The notes beneath the pieces are model-generated. The model was given only the letters and a program-made list of their open reading frames with translations, was not told the origin of the DNA and made no database searches. The position numbers and the translations under genes were made by a program. Below are positions 27,607-37,547 of a stretch of 64,000 bases of DNA, piece by piece; positions within the stretch are counted from its first letter, which is position 1; each line of letters starts with the position of its first letter. The stretch covers positions 533,279-597,278 of the forward strand of contig NZ_JAKEVF010000002.1 of assembly GCF_022398315.1 (NCBI RefSeq), read 5' to 3'. This DNA comes from Shewanella sp. Isolate11 (GTDB lineage: Bacteria; Pseudomonadota; Gammaproteobacteria; Enterobacterales; Shewanellaceae).

Positions 27607-28317
27607 TTATTCACGTCCAGGCAGTTTTTTCCAAGTCACAGTATCTCTTAGATACACAGGTGTAAGCCCTTCAACATCGGTCGACTCTCCGTTAGCGTGA
27701 GCATGAGAAGCCAGCACAAGCATGGCTTCGGCTTGCGGAAATTTAACGTCTGACAACAATCTCATATTGTCGATAACCAGTGCAGGATAAGTATCGAAAC
27801 CTGTACCGCAAGCAGTAACCGTTTGTTGATAATCCAGCGCCCGGCTGACATCTTCTGGGGCGCACACTTGCTCATTGCCAACCAGTGTAGCAATGCCCTC
27901 GACCAACTTAAACTCACCCCAATACACTTCCCCCATACGAGCATCGATAGCGGCAACCACCTGTGTTGAACCATGTTTATCCATTGCTTCTTGAGCCATT
28001 GCCTGCAAAGTGGAAATACCCACTACCGGTAAATCTTGCCCTAATGCCAAACCTTGAGTCATGGAAGTACAGATACGAATACCAGTGAAGCTTCCAGGTC
28101 CACGACCGTAAGCGATTAGCGCGACGTCTTTAAGGCTAATATTTGCAGCACTCAGTACATTCTGCACCATAGGTAACAAGCGCTGACTGTGCTCTCTGGG
28201 TGCATCCGCCTGCTCGGCATAAACCTGTCCATTATGAGTTAACGCCACTGAACAAGATTCGGTGCAGGTATCTAACGCGAGGATGGTAAGCTTAGCGGTA
28301 TCTGTTTTATCAGGCAT
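27607..28317 (-). CDS. tsaB: TsaB, tRNA t6A modification protein
   Basis: A 236-residue protein of the TsaB family, the scaffold that works with TsaD and TsaE to make N6-threonylcarbamoyladenosine at position 37 of ANN-decoding tRNAs. It begins LTILALDTCTESCSVAL and contains the GRGPGSFTGIRI motif and the ASHA/VYLRD C-terminal region. I prefer ATG 28317 to the TTG at 28329, although neither has a strong ribosome site. It diverges from the NADH dehydrogenase gene. Confidence 0.93.
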   Translation of the reverse strand: MPDKTDTAKLTILALDTCTESCSVALTHNGQVYAEQADAPREHSQRLLPMVQNVLSAANISLKDVALIAYGRGPGSFTGIRICTSMTQGLALGQDLPVVGISTLQAMAQEAMDKHGSTQVVAAIDARMGEVYWGEFKLVEGIATLVGNEQVCAPEDVSRALDYQQTVTACGTGFDTYPALVIDNMRLLSDVKFPQAEAMLVLASHAHANGESTDVEGLTPVYLRDTVTWKKLPGRE

Positions 28318-28630
28318 GAATGTAACCAAAGTAAATGAAATATGTCATCAAAGGCAAACCCGAAAGTTCGATAATACAGCGATGACAAAGTCAATAATAA
28401 TGGTGCCGATTATAACCTAATTACTGCTCAGGTATAGCGCAAGCCACAAGTTTTACATTAAAAATCCCGTTGTTGTTTTCGAAAGAAAGTGACTATTTCA
28501 AATAAAAAAACGACTCAACATTTCCCTTTTAAATGGGCAAATTGCGATACTATCGCTAAGCAAAAAAAGATAACATATCAAGCAATTTTTACGGTCAATA
28601 TCCTAGGCCATCATCATGAGGAAGCACAGT
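28318..28630. other. Divergent tsaB/ndh upstream region
   Basis: About 310 bases with promoters for both genes expected. The one feature I can point to is a perfect short palindrome GCGATA-C-TATCGC at 28544-28556, upstream of the dehydrogenase. No credible gene is present. Confidence 0.4.
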
Positions 28631-29932
28631 ATGAGTTCAGAGCAGATGAGGATTGTCATTGTCGGTGGTGGTGCTGGAGGGCTAGGTCTGGCGACTCAAC
28701 TGGGTCATAAACTAGGTAAGAAAGGTCGCGCCGAGATCGTCTTAATCGATAAAAATCGTACTCATATCTGGAAACCCCTACTGCATGAAGTCGCAACAGG
28801 CTCTCTCGATGCTGACTTAGATGGCGTCGTTTATTCTGCTCACGCGGTTAAACATGGCTATCAATTTCAGCTGGGCGAACTCAACAATGTCGATCTACAG
28901 ACCCAAGAAGTATTCCTCGCCCCCATAGTCAATAGTCAGGGTGAAGAACTTCTTCCCAGCAGAAAAATGCATTATGACAAGCTTATCTTGGCCGTAGGTA
29001 GTGTCAGTAATGACTTTGGCACTCCAGGTGTTCAAGAGAATTGCTATTTCTTAGATTCACACCAGCAAGCCAATCGTTTCCATGATGCACTATTAGATAG
29101 CTTTACTAGGGTGCATCAATCCGATGAATTAGGCGCTCTTAAAATTGCCATTGTTGGTGGCGGCGCAACGGGTGTAGAACTTTCAGCAGAGCTTTACCAT
29201 GTTACCGCCCTACTGAAAATTTACGGTTTAAGTAAAATGACTGCAGATAAACTCAGTATCAGTTTAATTGAAGCAGGTCCGCGTATTTTACCGGCACTGC
29301 CTGAACGTATTGCTAATTCGGCCACCAGAGAGTTAATTAAATTGGGCGTTGAAGTTCGGCAAAACACCCGCATTAGTCAGGCTACAGCCCAAGGCTTTTT
29401 GACCTCAGAAGGCGAGCTCATTGATGCACATCTAAAACTGTGGGCCGCAGGAGTTAAAGCACCTGAGTTCATCAAACAGATTGACGGACTGTCACTTAAT
29501 CGCGCTAACCAAATTGTGGTAAAGCCCACGCTACAAAGTCTCAATAATGATGCAGTCTATGTCATCGGCGATTGCTGCGCCTGTGAGCAACCCGATGGCA
29601 GTTTTGTCCCTCCAAGAGCTCAGTCGGCACATCAAATGGCGCAGTGCGTCGAAATTAATATTCTTGCCGAGTTAAACCAACGGCCGTTAAACCATTACAC
29701 TTATGTGGATCATGGCTCATTGGTGAACCTATCTCGTTACAGTACGGTAGGCAATCTCATGGGCAACCTCACCAAAGAGAGCATGTTTGTCGAGGGTAAG
29801 ATTGCGCGCTTTATGTATATTTCCCTTTACCGTATGCATCAAAAAGCGATCCACGGCATCAGTAAGACCCTCGCGCTATGGCTAGCTGAAAAAATGATGC
29901 GAGTGGTTCGCCCACGAATGAAGTTGCATTAA
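28631..29932 (+). CDS. ndh: Type II NADH:quinone oxidoreductase (Ndh-like)
   Basis: A 433-residue FAD-dependent dehydrogenase that passes electrons from NADH to quinone without pumping protons. Two dinucleotide-binding motifs are visible: IVGGGAGGLGLATQLG near the N terminus for FAD and IVGGGATGVELSAEL near residue 175 for NADH. The YVIGDCCAC region for FAD contact and a C-terminal amphipathic segment for membrane binding follow. The length is almost that of E. coli Ndh (434). I chose ATG 28631 because GAGGA lies 8 bases upstream; the upstream ATG 28616 overlaps that site. Confidence 0.9.
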   Translation: MSSEQMRIVIVGGGAGGLGLATQLGHKLGKKGRAEIVLIDKNRTHIWKPLLHEVATGSLDADLDGVVYSAHAVKHGYQFQLGELNNVDLQTQEVFLAPIVNSQGEELLPSRKMHYDKLILAVGSVSNDFGTPGVQENCYFLDSHQQANRFHDALLDSFTRVHQSDELGALKIAIVGGGATGVELSAELYHVTALLKIYGLSKMTADKLSISLIEAGPRILPALPERIANSATRELIKLGVEVRQNTRISQATAQGFLTSEGELIDAHLKLWAAGVKAPEFIKQIDGLSLNRANQIVVKPTLQSLNNDAVYVIGDCCACEQPDGSFVPPRAQSAHQMAQCVEINILAELNQRPLNHYTYVDHGSLVNLSRYSTVGNLMGNLTKESMFVEGKIARFMYISLYRMHQKAIHGISKTLALWLAEKMMRVVRPRMKLH

Positions 29933-29962
29933 ATCCTAATGTCTGCTCAAAAATTTAACGTG

Positions 29963-29988
29963 AAAAAGCGGAGCTAGCTCCGCTTTTG
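29963..29988 (+). terminator. Terminator after ndh
   Basis: AAAAGCGGAGCT / AGCTCCGCTTTT perfect palindromic stem followed by GTTTTG. Confidence 0.75.
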
Positions 29989-30027
29989 TTTTGCCAATAT
30001 AGTCGTTCAATCAAAGTCAGCAAATCA

Positions 30028-31962
30028 TCAATCTATCTGTTCAAGAAATTGCAGTGCCTTGTCAAGATCGCGGGTGCGCTGCATCAGGGGCAAAGAATTG
30101 ATAAAGGCCTGTCCATAGCTGCGATTAACAATACGGTTATCACATAGTATTAATACGCCCCTGTCTTTCTCATCGCGGATCAAACGTCCCACACCTTGAT
30201 TAAGACTTATTACTGCCTGAGGTAACGACAGATCCATAAAGGGATCTTTGCCCGAACGACTAATACCTTCGGCTCTGGCCTTATACAAGGTGTCATCGGG
30301 AGAAATAAAGGGCAGTTTATCGATAATAACGCAGCTAAGGAGTTTACCGCGTACATCAACCCCCTCCCAAAAAGCGCCAGTACCGAGTAACACCGCATTG
30401 CCCAATTGGCGATATTTTTTTAACAAGGTTTGTTTACCGGCTTGCCCCTGTACCAATAACGGGTAAGACACTCGGCTTTGTAGTGCACTGGCGACCTGAT
30501 TAAGCATCCTATGGCTGGTAAACAACATGAAAGTTCGTCCTTTGGCAGCATTAATCGCCTTCACTGCAACATCCACTAACTGCTTGGTAGCATTTTCTTG
30601 ATGACCCACACTAGCCAAATGTCTGGGCACACAAAATAGTGCCTGGCGACCATAGTCAAACGGACTATCTAAAATCAAGCTATGGACCGATTTCAGACCC
30701 AAAGCTTGAGTAAACAAACTGACATCACGATTGATTTGCAATGTTGCAGAAGTAAAAATCCAACTGGTGTCTTTATGAAATAAGGCCTGACATTCTTTAG
30801 CGACATTTATCGGCGCTATTCGTAGCATCAGATGACGATATCCGTATTCGACACTGTAGGCGCTATTGCCGTTATCACATTGAAAAAACACCTGTAGTTT
30901 ACTCAGCAGCTCAATTAACTTTTCAACCGCATCATCGAATTCAGCATGGCGACCGATATAGCCTAATAGCATGTTTTTAAAGGCGGTTAACTCATCAATT
31001 AATGCCCAAGATACTTGCATCAAGAGTTTGTTACCCAGCAAATTGCGCCAATCTGTTTGCTCAATTTCAAACATTTGGGACTGCCATTGCTCAACCATAG
31101 TGCTGCAACGGGCACTCATTTGTGCAATTTGCGGCGAATCAGCCATGGCATCTCGATAGATCTGTACGAAGCTATCAATTAAGTTAAGAAGGCTTTTGAT
31201 ACTCAGCTGCTGACCAAAATAGGTCACCGCAATATCAGGTAATAGATGGGCTTCATCAAAAATAACCCCATCGGGATCTGGCAGCAATTCGGCAAAGCCA
31301 GTTTCTTTTAGCACACTATCGGCAAAAAAAAGATGATGATTAACCACTATAATTTTGGCATCCATCGCCTTTTGCCGAGCCTTACGCGTAAAGCAAGACT
31401 CGTAATGTTCGCATGCCTTTCCTGTACAAGACTCTTTCGAACTGACGACTAATGGTAAGGCTGCAGAGTTCTCGGACACACTATTGAGCCCACCGATGTC
31501 ACCATCCACGGTTTGGCCAGCCCATTGATTGATACGCAGCAGGTCGTCAAGCACTTGACTGTCCATCACCTCTGCACCACTGAGCTGGCGCTCCATATTC
31601 CGCTGGCACAAATAGTTATTACGACCTTTGAGTAAGGCCACTTTTTTGTTGATATCGAGCATGCCCAGCAAGGCTGGTAGGTCTTTATAAAACAGCTGCT
31701 CTTGAAGGTTTTTACTGCCTGTACTGACGATGATCTGTTTGCCACTGAGCAATGCAGGGATCAAATAGGCGTAGGTTTTACCAACACCTGTTCCCGCCTC
31801 AACCACCAAATTTTGTCCAAACCACAGTGCTTCACTGACTGCACTGGCCATCTGGTGTTGCTGAGGGCGACAACTATAACCATTGACGCTTCGAGCGATA
31901 AGGCCGTCATCGGCAAAGACTCGTTGCACTTCTTGGGTTAATCGGGTGCTAGTCAATCTCAA
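30028..31962 (-). CDS. yoaA: YoaA/DinG-family iron-sulfur DNA helicase
   Basis: A 644-residue superfamily 2 helicase of the XPD/DinG type. Walker A GTGVGKT is at 57-63 and the DEAH box at 234-237. Four cysteines placed for a 4Fe-4S cluster lie between them (Cys117, 177, 182, 188). Helicase motif VI is QGVGRLIRDEKDRG near the C terminus. E. coli YoaA (636 residues) helps repair replication forks with the clamp-loader subunit HolC. Length and the HRLIR-like end favour YoaA over DinG. I see no LexA box upstream. Confidence 0.9.
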   Translation of the reverse strand: MRLTSTRLTQEVQRVFADDGLIARSVNGYSCRPQQHQMASAVSEALWFGQNLVVEAGTGVGKTYAYLIPALLSGKQIIVSTGSKNLQEQLFYKDLPALLGMLDINKKVALLKGRNNYLCQRNMERQLSGAEVMDSQVLDDLLRINQWAGQTVDGDIGGLNSVSENSAALPLVVSSKESCTGKACEHYESCFTRKARQKAMDAKIIVVNHHLFFADSVLKETGFAELLPDPDGVIFDEAHLLPDIAVTYFGQQLSIKSLLNLIDSFVQIYRDAMADSPQIAQMSARCSTMVEQWQSQMFEIEQTDWRNLLGNKLLMQVSWALIDELTAFKNMLLGYIGRHAEFDDAVEKLIELLSKLQVFFQCDNGNSAYSVEYGYRHLMLRIAPINVAKECQALFHKDTSWIFTSATLQINRDVSLFTQALGLKSVHSLILDSPFDYGRQALFCVPRHLASVGHQENATKQLVDVAVKAINAAKGRTFMLFTSHRMLNQVASALQSRVSYPLLVQGQAGKQTLLKKYRQLGNAVLLGTGAFWEGVDVRGKLLSCVIIDKLPFISPDDTLYKARAEGISRSGKDPFMDLSLPQAVISLNQGVGRLIRDEKDRGVLILCDNRIVNRSYGQAFINSLPLMQRTRDLDKALQFLEQID

Positions 31963-32185
31963 TCCAAGGTCTATTATTTAACTGATGATGGCATTATCCG
32001 TGTTTATATCTTCAGCACAAGTGAATGTGACCTCGCTAACGGTATGATTGAATAAATCGCCTTAATTTATTTTTTTAAGCTTTAATTAACAATTAAGGGT
32101 TGCATAACTATCCAATATTGATTAGTTTGATTACAACTTAGGCGAACATATCGCCAATTTATATCAATATTGTGAGTAAAGAATT

Positions 32186-32233
32186 ATGAAACAGCGTTTG
32201 AACACTATCCATCGTCATCATCATATGCGGTAG
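32186..32233 (+). CDS. hisL: His operon leader peptide
   Basis: A 15-codon ORF reading MKQRLNTIHRHHHMR, with four histidine codons clustered at positions 9 and 11-13 (interrupted by one Arg), preceded by GTGAGTAAAG and followed by alternative hairpins and a terminator before hisG. Scarcity of charged histidyl-tRNA should stall the ribosome here and favour read-through. It is shorter and has fewer His codons than the E. coli leader (seven in a row). Confidence 0.92.
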   Translation: MKQRLNTIHRHHHMR

Positions 32234-32328
32234 CCTTCGGACGCTTACTGCCGGAGGTTTATATCCTTCTGGCGGTTGATTCAAGAATATCAAAACCCCT
32301 GGAAGGAATTCCGGGGGTTTTTAGTTTT
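32234..32328 (+). promoter_or_regulatory. His attenuator: competing hairpins and terminator
   Basis: CCTTCGG (32234-32240) can pair with CCGGAGG (32251-32257); the same CCGGAGG, extended as ACTGCCGGAGG, can instead pair with CCTTCTGGCGGT (32265-32276). The terminator stem AACCCCTGGAA / TTCCGGGGGTT follows at 32294-32319 with a T-rich tail (TTTAGTTTTT). The arrangement is that of a classic transcription attenuator under leader-peptide control. Pairings were worked out by eye. Confidence 0.88.
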
Positions 32329-32391
32329 TAAACCAACATTCTGTTTTTTAAAGATTTTATAAATTTTGAATCAATGTAGAGGAAGTCACTT

Positions 32392-33291
32392 ATGTCAGAG
32401 TCAAACAGATTAAGAATTGCAATCCAGAAATCAGGTCGCCTGTCTAAGGAATCCCTAAAGCTATTAAAAAGCTGCGGGGTTAAATTCAATATCAACGAAC
32501 AACGTCTTATTGCCCACTCTGACAACATGCCTATCGATTTACTCCGTGTCCGCGATGATGATATTCCAGGCCTGGTTATGGACGGTGTGGTTGATTTAGG
32601 GATCATTGGAGAAAATGTCCTCGAAGAAGAACAGATTGAGCGCCAAACCCTTGGAAAACCAGCTGAATGTGTCAAGTTAAGAGAACTTGATTTTGGCGGC
32701 TGCCGCTTATCATTAGCCGTTCCAACCGAATTTAATTATCTCGATGCAAGCTCATTGGAAGGTCTACGGATCGCAACCTCTTACCCTAACCTGTTACGCC
32801 GTTTTATGCAGCAAAAAGGAATAAACTATCGCGATTGTATGCTTAAAGGCTCAGTAGAAGTCGCGCCACGAGCAGGACTAGCTGATGGAATATGCGATCT
32901 GGTTTCAACCGGTGCAACCTTAGAAGCTAATGGTTTATATGAAACCGAGGTGATCTATCGCTCTATGGCATGCCTAATTCAATCGACCCAAGAACAAACA
33001 CCGGCTAAGCAGACACTGATCAATAAGATTCTTTCTCGTATTAATGGTGTGGTTCGTGCCAAAGAAAGCAAATATATTTTGCTACACGCGCCAACCGACA
33101 CCTTAGAACAAATTGTTGCCTTGCTACCGGGCGCAGAAAACCCAACGGTATTGCCGCTTAACGACAATACTAATCGTGTGGCAATCCACGCCGTCAGTAC
33201 CGAAGATCTGTTCTGGGATACCATGGAGCAGCTCACCAAACTTGGTGCCAGTTCTATTCTGGTGATGCCAATTGAGAAGATGATGGGTTAA
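32392..33291 (+). CDS. hisG: HisG, ATP phosphoribosyltransferase (long form)
   Basis: A 299-residue enzyme for the first step of histidine synthesis, condensing ATP with PRPP. It is the long form: catalytic domains with [16 protein letters not shown] at the start and the PRPP-binding segment [16 protein letters not shown] (about 163-178), followed by the C-terminal ACT-like regulatory domain (from [19 protein letters not shown]) that binds histidine for feedback inhibition. GAGGAAG precedes the ATG. It is the first structural gene of the operon, behind the attenuator. Confidence 0.97.
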   Translation: MSESNRLRIAIQKSGRLSKESLKLLKSCGVKFNINEQRLIAHSDNMPIDLLRVRDDDIPGLVMDGVVDLGIIGENVLEEEQIERQTLGKPAECVKLRELDFGGCRLSLAVPTEFNYLDASSLEGLRIATSYPNLLRRFMQQKGINYRDCMLKGSVEVAPRAGLADGICDLVSTGATLEANGLYETEVIYRSMACLIQSTQEQTPAKQTLINKILSRINGVVRAKESKYILLHAPTDTLEQIVALLPGAENPTVLPLNDNTNRVAIHAVSTEDLFWDTMEQLTKLGASSILVMPIEKMMG

Positions 33292-33295
33292 CACT

Positions 33296-34663
33296 ATGAC
33301 AAGCTCAACAGTCAATAGCACAACAAATGTACAGATGCAGCAGCTCAACTGGGATAAGTTAAGCCAAGCAGAGCAAAAGCAGGCATTATCACGCTCGCCT
33401 CTAGTTGGCGACCAAGCGCTTGAGCAAAGCGTTAAAAATATTATCGATACCGTGGCAGCGCAAGGTGACGAAGCCCTCAAAGCATTTTCTCAACGTTTTG
33501 ATGGTGTCACACTCGATGCTCTAGCGCTAAGTTCAACGCAAATTGCTGCGGCATGTGAACGTGTCGATGACACAATTAAGCAAGCCATTGCCCAAGCCAT
33601 GGCCAACATAGAAGCCTTTCACACTGCGCAAGCATTCAAGCCGATTGATGTGGAAACACAACCTGGGATACGTTGTGAGCTTCGCAGTGAAGCCATTGAA
33701 AAAGTGGGTTTATATATCCCAGGTGGCAGTGCACCGCTTATCTCCACAGTGATGATGCTTGCCCTACCCGCAAAAATTGCCGGTTGTCAGCAGCGAGTTT
33801 TGGTAAGTCCACCGCCTATTGATGATGCCATTATTTATGCGGCTAACGCTTGCGGTATCAACGAAATATTTCAGGTAGGCGGCGCTCAAGCCATCGCGGC
33901 ACTCGCGCTCGGTACCGAATCAATCCCTGCTGTGGATAAAATATTTGGTCCCGGTAATCGTTTTGTCACCGAGGCCAAGCGTTTAGTGTCTCAAGACAGT
34001 CGCTGCGTGGTGTGCATCGATATGCCAGCGGGGCCATCTGAGGTCTTAGTGATCGCCGATGACACCGCAAATGCCGATTTTGTGGCTGCCGATCTGTTAT
34101 CACAGGCGGAACACGGCCCCGACTCACAGGTGATGTTAGTCACCGACAGCCAAGTGCTCGCTGACAAGGTAAATACAGCCTTAGCACAACAACTTGCGCT
34201 ATTACCCCGCGCCGATATTGCCACTACCGCGCTGAGTTGTAGTCGTACATTGCTGGTGAATAACATGACACAAGCAGCACAAGTGTCTAATCGTTATGGT
34301 CCAGAGCACTTGATAGTGCAAACACAAGCGCCTCGTGAACTGTTGCCACAGATTCGTGCTGCGGGATCTGTCTTTCTTGGCGCTTATACCCCTGAATCTG
34401 TCGGCGATTACGCCAGTGGTACTAACCATGTGTTACCAACTTATGGATATAGTCGCGCGGTTTCCAGCCTATCTCTCGCCGATTTTAGCCGCCGCTTCAC
34501 GGTACAGGAACTCTCGGCTCAAGGCTTAATGAGTTTAGGCGAGAGTGTCATGACGTTAGCCGCCGCCGAGCAGCTTGAAGCGCACAAAAACGCTGTGGCG
34601 CTTCGTCTAGCCACTATCGATAATTTTGCTAACTCTGATTCTGCTAATTCTGAAGGTGCTTAA
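33296..34663 (+). CDS. hisD: HisD, histidinol dehydrogenase
   Basis: A 455-residue zinc-dependent enzyme that oxidises histidinol to histidine with two NAD+. Signatures include EKVGLYIPGGSAPLISTVMMLALPAKIAGC, FGPGNRFVTEAKRLV, the zinc/substrate region DLLSQAEHGPDSQ and the C-terminal ASGTNHVLPTYG. It is somewhat longer than the E. coli protein (434) at both ends. It begins 4 bases after hisG; hisC starts directly after its stop codon. Confidence 0.97.
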   Translation: MTSSTVNSTTNVQMQQLNWDKLSQAEQKQALSRSPLVGDQALEQSVKNIIDTVAAQGDEALKAFSQRFDGVTLDALALSSTQIAAACERVDDTIKQAIAQAMANIEAFHTAQAFKPIDVETQPGIRCELRSEAIEKVGLYIPGGSAPLISTVMMLALPAKIAGCQQRVLVSPPPIDDAIIYAANACGINEIFQVGGAQAIAALALGTESIPAVDKIFGPGNRFVTEAKRLVSQDSRCVVCIDMPAGPSEVLVIADDTANADFVAADLLSQAEHGPDSQVMLVTDSQVLADKVNTALAQQLALLPRADIATTALSCSRTLLVNNMTQAAQVSNRYGPEHLIVQTQAPRELLPQIRAAGSVFLGAYTPESVGDYASGTNHVLPTYGYSRAVSSLSLADFSRRFTVQELSAQGLMSLGESVMTLAAAEQLEAHKNAVALRLATIDNFANSDSANSEGA

Positions 34664-35719
34664 ATGAGTCAAAATCTCAATCTTGCTAAGCGGCTTGCAC
34701 GCCCTGAATTATTGACCTTAGAGCCATATCAATCGGCTCGACGTATTGGTGGCGAGGGGCAAATTTGGATCAATGCTAACGAATCCCCCTTTAATAATAG
34801 TGAGCTAGCGGGTCTTAATCGCTATCCAGAGTGTCAGCCTCCGACACTAATCAAGGCTTATGCCGATTATGCTGGTGTAACAATCGATCAAGTGATCACC
34901 AGTCGTGGCGCCGATGAAGCCATTGAGTTATTAATCCGCACCTTCTGTATCCCAGGCGTTGACAGTATTAGCTGTTTTGGCCCAACTTACGGGATGTATG
35001 CCATCAGCGCACAAACCTTCAATGTAGGGGTTAATGCTCTGCGTTTAACCAGCGACTATCAATTACCCCCAGATATTAAGTCTCAGGTTGGCGACAGTAA
35101 GTTAGTGTTTATTTGTAATCCAAATAACCCCACGGGTACTGTCATTGAAACGGATGTGATAGAACAAGTGATCGAGCAATTGCCAGATCGTTTGGTTGTT
35201 GTAGATGAGGCCTATATCGAATTTTGCCCCGGCTATAGCGTGGCTAATCTGATAGAACGCTATGATAACTTAGTGGTGTTACGAACCTTATCTAAAGCCT
35301 TCGCATTAGCAGGGGCTCGCTGTGGCTTTATGCTAGCTAATCAAGCCATTATCGACATGGTAATGCGAGTCATCGCGCCTTATCCTGTGCCCTTACCTGT
35401 ATCAGAGCTTGCTAGTCAGGCACTGAGTTCATCTGGGATTGCCACTATGAAACAACAGGTGGGTCAGTTAAAACAAAATGGGCTGAGATTAACCGAAGCC
35501 TTAATGCGAATGGGCGCAGAAGTATTACCCGCTCACGGCAATTTCATCTTAGCCAGTTTTAATGATGTAGCGACGGTGCAAGCAGGGCTTAAAAAATCAG
35601 GAGTTGTAGCGAGAGCTTATAAAGACCCGGTGTTAGCTAGCAGTATTCGCTTTAGTTTTGCCAGCGACGAACAGACAGATGCGCTCATCGAGCTACTTAT
35701 CGATATCAAGAGCCAATAG
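34664..35719 (+). CDS. hisC: HisC, histidinol-phosphate aminotransferase
   Basis: A 351-residue fold type I PLP enzyme converting imidazole acetol-phosphate and glutamate to histidinol-phosphate. The substrate segment INANESPF, the CNPNNPTGT motif, VVDEAYIEF and the PLP lysine in LRTLSKAFALAG (about residue 216) are present. Its ATG follows the hisD stop with no spacer (TAAATG), which suggests coupled translation. Confidence 0.97.
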   Translation: MSQNLNLAKRLARPELLTLEPYQSARRIGGEGQIWINANESPFNNSELAGLNRYPECQPPTLIKAYADYAGVTIDQVITSRGADEAIELLIRTFCIPGVDSISCFGPTYGMYAISAQTFNVGVNALRLTSDYQLPPDIKSQVGDSKLVFICNPNNPTGTVIETDVIEQVIEQLPDRLVVVDEAYIEFCPGYSVANLIERYDNLVVLRTLSKAFALAGARCGFMLANQAIIDMVMRVIAPYPVPLPVSELASQALSSSGIATMKQQVGQLKQNGLRLTEALMRMGAEVLPAHGNFILASFNDVATVQAGLKKSGVVARAYKDPVLASSIRFSFASDEQTDALIELLIDIKSQ

Positions 35720-35750
35720 TGTTTTTCAACCAATAAACCATTTTTGTTCC

Positions 35751-35765
35751 TCAGCTATAAGCTGA
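35751..35765. other. Small hairpin in the hisC-hisB gap
   Basis: TCAGCT-ATA-AGCTGA, a perfect 6-bp stem without a T run, in the 83-base gap that is the largest inside the operon apart from the attenuator. It could be an mRNA processing or stability element; there is no direct evidence. Confidence 0.3.
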
Positions 35766-35802
35766 AGTAGCGACATAAGATTTGAATTGAAGGTAGAACC
35801 AA

Positions 35803-36870
35803 ATGAAGCAGAAAATACTTTTTATCGATAGAGATGGCACCATCATCGAAGAACCTATCACCGACAAGCAAGTCGATAGTCTGGCTAAATTGGTATTTGA
35901 ACCCCAAGTGATCCCCGCCCTATTGAAGCTACAAACGGCAGGTTACCGCTTGGTCATGGTGAGCAATCAAGATGGTCTAGGCACCCCCTCTTTTCCAAAA
36001 GATGATTTTGATGCGCCGCAAAACATGATGATGCAGATCTTAACCAGTCAAGGAATTAAATTTGACGATGTGTTGATCTGCCCTCACTTTAATGATGAAA
36101 ACTGTAGCTGTCGTAAGCCTAAGTTAGGTTTAGTAAAAGACTATTTGACCAAAGGCTTAATCGATTTCACCACCTCAGCGGTGATTGGCGATCGCGAAAC
36201 CGACTTAGGTCTTGCCGATGCTATGGGGATTCAAGGTCTGCAATACAATCGTGAAACCCTAAACTGGGATACCATTGCTAAACAGTTACTCGGTAGCAAC
36301 CGTGCCGCGTCTGTGGTGCGCACCACCAAAGAAACCGACATTCGCGTCAGTATCGATCTAGATAGCCAAGATAAAAGCATTATCAATACTGGCATCGGCT
36401 TTTTCGACCACATGCTAGATCAAATTGCGACACATGGCAGCTTTAAGATGGATGTTACTGTTGATGGCGATCTGGAAATTGATGATCACCACAGCGTTGA
36501 AGATACCGCACTTGCCATTGGTGATGCCCTTAGGCAGGCCTTAGGCGACAAACGTGGCATCGCCCGTTTTGGTTTTAGTATTCCCATGGATGAAGCCAGC
36601 GCGAGTTGTTTATTAGACCTTTCAGGCCGCCCGTTTATCAAGTTTGAAGGTCAGTTTGAGCGTGAGACTGTGGGTGAAATGGCAACCGAAATGGTGCCAC
36701 ACTTCTTCCGTTCGTTTGCCGATGGTCTACGCTGCACCTTGCACCTGAGTACCGACGGCGATAATGATCACCACAAAGTAGAAAGTTTGTTTAAAGTGCT
36801 TGGCAGAACACTGCGCCAAGCCGTCAAAATTGAAGGGGATGCCCTTCCCTCAAGCAAAGGTGTGCTATGA
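35803..36870 (+). CDS. hisB: HisB, bifunctional histidinol-phosphatase / IGP dehydratase
   Basis: A 355-residue fusion enzyme, the same length as the E. coli one. The N-terminal HAD-type phosphatase has the DxDGT motif as FIDRDGT (Asp9, Asp11) and a zinc loop with [15 protein letters not shown]. The C-terminal imidazoleglycerol-phosphate dehydratase has the metal motifs DHMLDQ and [10 protein letters not shown] and the repeated [11 protein letters not shown]. It therefore catalyses two non-consecutive steps of the pathway. The stop codon overlaps hisH by four bases (ATGA). Confidence 0.97.
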   Translation: MKQKILFIDRDGTIIEEPITDKQVDSLAKLVFEPQVIPALLKLQTAGYRLVMVSNQDGLGTPSFPKDDFDAPQNMMMQILTSQGIKFDDVLICPHFNDENCSCRKPKLGLVKDYLTKGLIDFTTSAVIGDRETDLGLADAMGIQGLQYNRETLNWDTIAKQLLGSNRAASVVRTTKETDIRVSIDLDSQDKSIINTGIGFFDHMLDQIATHGSFKMDVTVDGDLEIDDHHSVEDTALAIGDALRQALGDKRGIARFGFSIPMDEASASCLLDLSGRPFIKFEGQFERETVGEMATEMVPHFFRSFADGLRCTLHLSTDGDNDHHKVESLFKVLGRTLRQAVKIEGDALPSSKGVL

Positions 36871-37547
36871 GTAGTGACAAAAACACAGATAAAGACACCA
36901 CGGTGATCATAGACACGGGTTGCGCCAATTTGAGTTCGGTGCGCTATGCGTTCGAGCGCATTGGTGCCGATGTCGAAGTGAGTGATGATATAGACAAAAT
37001 CACCCACGCCACTCGAGTTGTATTACCCGGTGTTGGCAGTGCTCAAGCGGCGATGCCATCGCTTAAAGCCAAGCAACTCATCGATGTCATTAAATCATTG
37101 ACTCAGCCTGTGCTGGGTGTCTGTCTCGGCATGCAGATGATGACTAATTCTTCTACCGAACAAGGTAATCAAGCTCAAACCAGCACTTGTGCATGTTTGG
37201 GCTTAATCGATACCGAAATCAGTGAGCTAGACAGTCAAGGACTTCCTCTACCTCACATGGGCTGGAATCAGATCACCCCAACATCGCATCCCCTTTTTGA
37301 CGGTATCGAAGCGGGAAGCTATGTCTATTTTGTTCATAGTTATCGTGCCCCCTTAAGCCAGTACACTCTGGCCAAAAGTGAATATGGAGAAGGATTTAGC
37401 GCCGCGATCGCCAAAGATAACTTTATGGGCGTACAGTTTCACCCCGAAAAAAGTGCCGCTATTGGTGCGCAGATCTTGAAAAACTTTATGACGATGACCC
37501 GCGAAAATCTAACCTCTTCACTAAAAAATTTGGAGGCTAACCAATGA
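36867..37547 (+). CDS. hisH: HisH, glutaminase subunit of IGP synthase
   Basis: A 226-residue class I glutamine amidotransferase that supplies ammonia to HisF. The nucleophile is Cys86 in LGVCLGMQ and the His/Glu pair lies in VQFHPEKSA. The protein has about ten extra residues before the usual IIDTGCANL start. It overlaps hisB by four bases at its start and hisA by four bases at its end. Confidence 0.96.
   Translation: MSSDKNTDKDTTVIIDTGCANLSSVRYAFERIGADVEVSDDIDKITHATRVVLPGVGSAQAAMPSLKAKQLIDVIKSLTQPVLGVCLGMQMMTNSSTEQGNQAQTSTCACLGLIDTEISELDSQGLPLPHMGWNQITPTSHPLFDGIEAGSYVYFVHSYRAPLSQYTLAKSEYGEGFSAAIAKDNFMGVQFHPEKSAAIGAQILKNFMTMTRENLTSSLKNLEANQ

Noticed and set aside
28489-28710. 73-codon plus-strand ORF before ndh
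   Set aside because: It overlaps the ndh start in another frame and has Trp/Cys-rich nonsense composition over the conserved FAD-binding segment.
31963-32040. LexA box expected upstream of yoaA
   Set aside because: No CTG-N10-CAG type palindrome was found.
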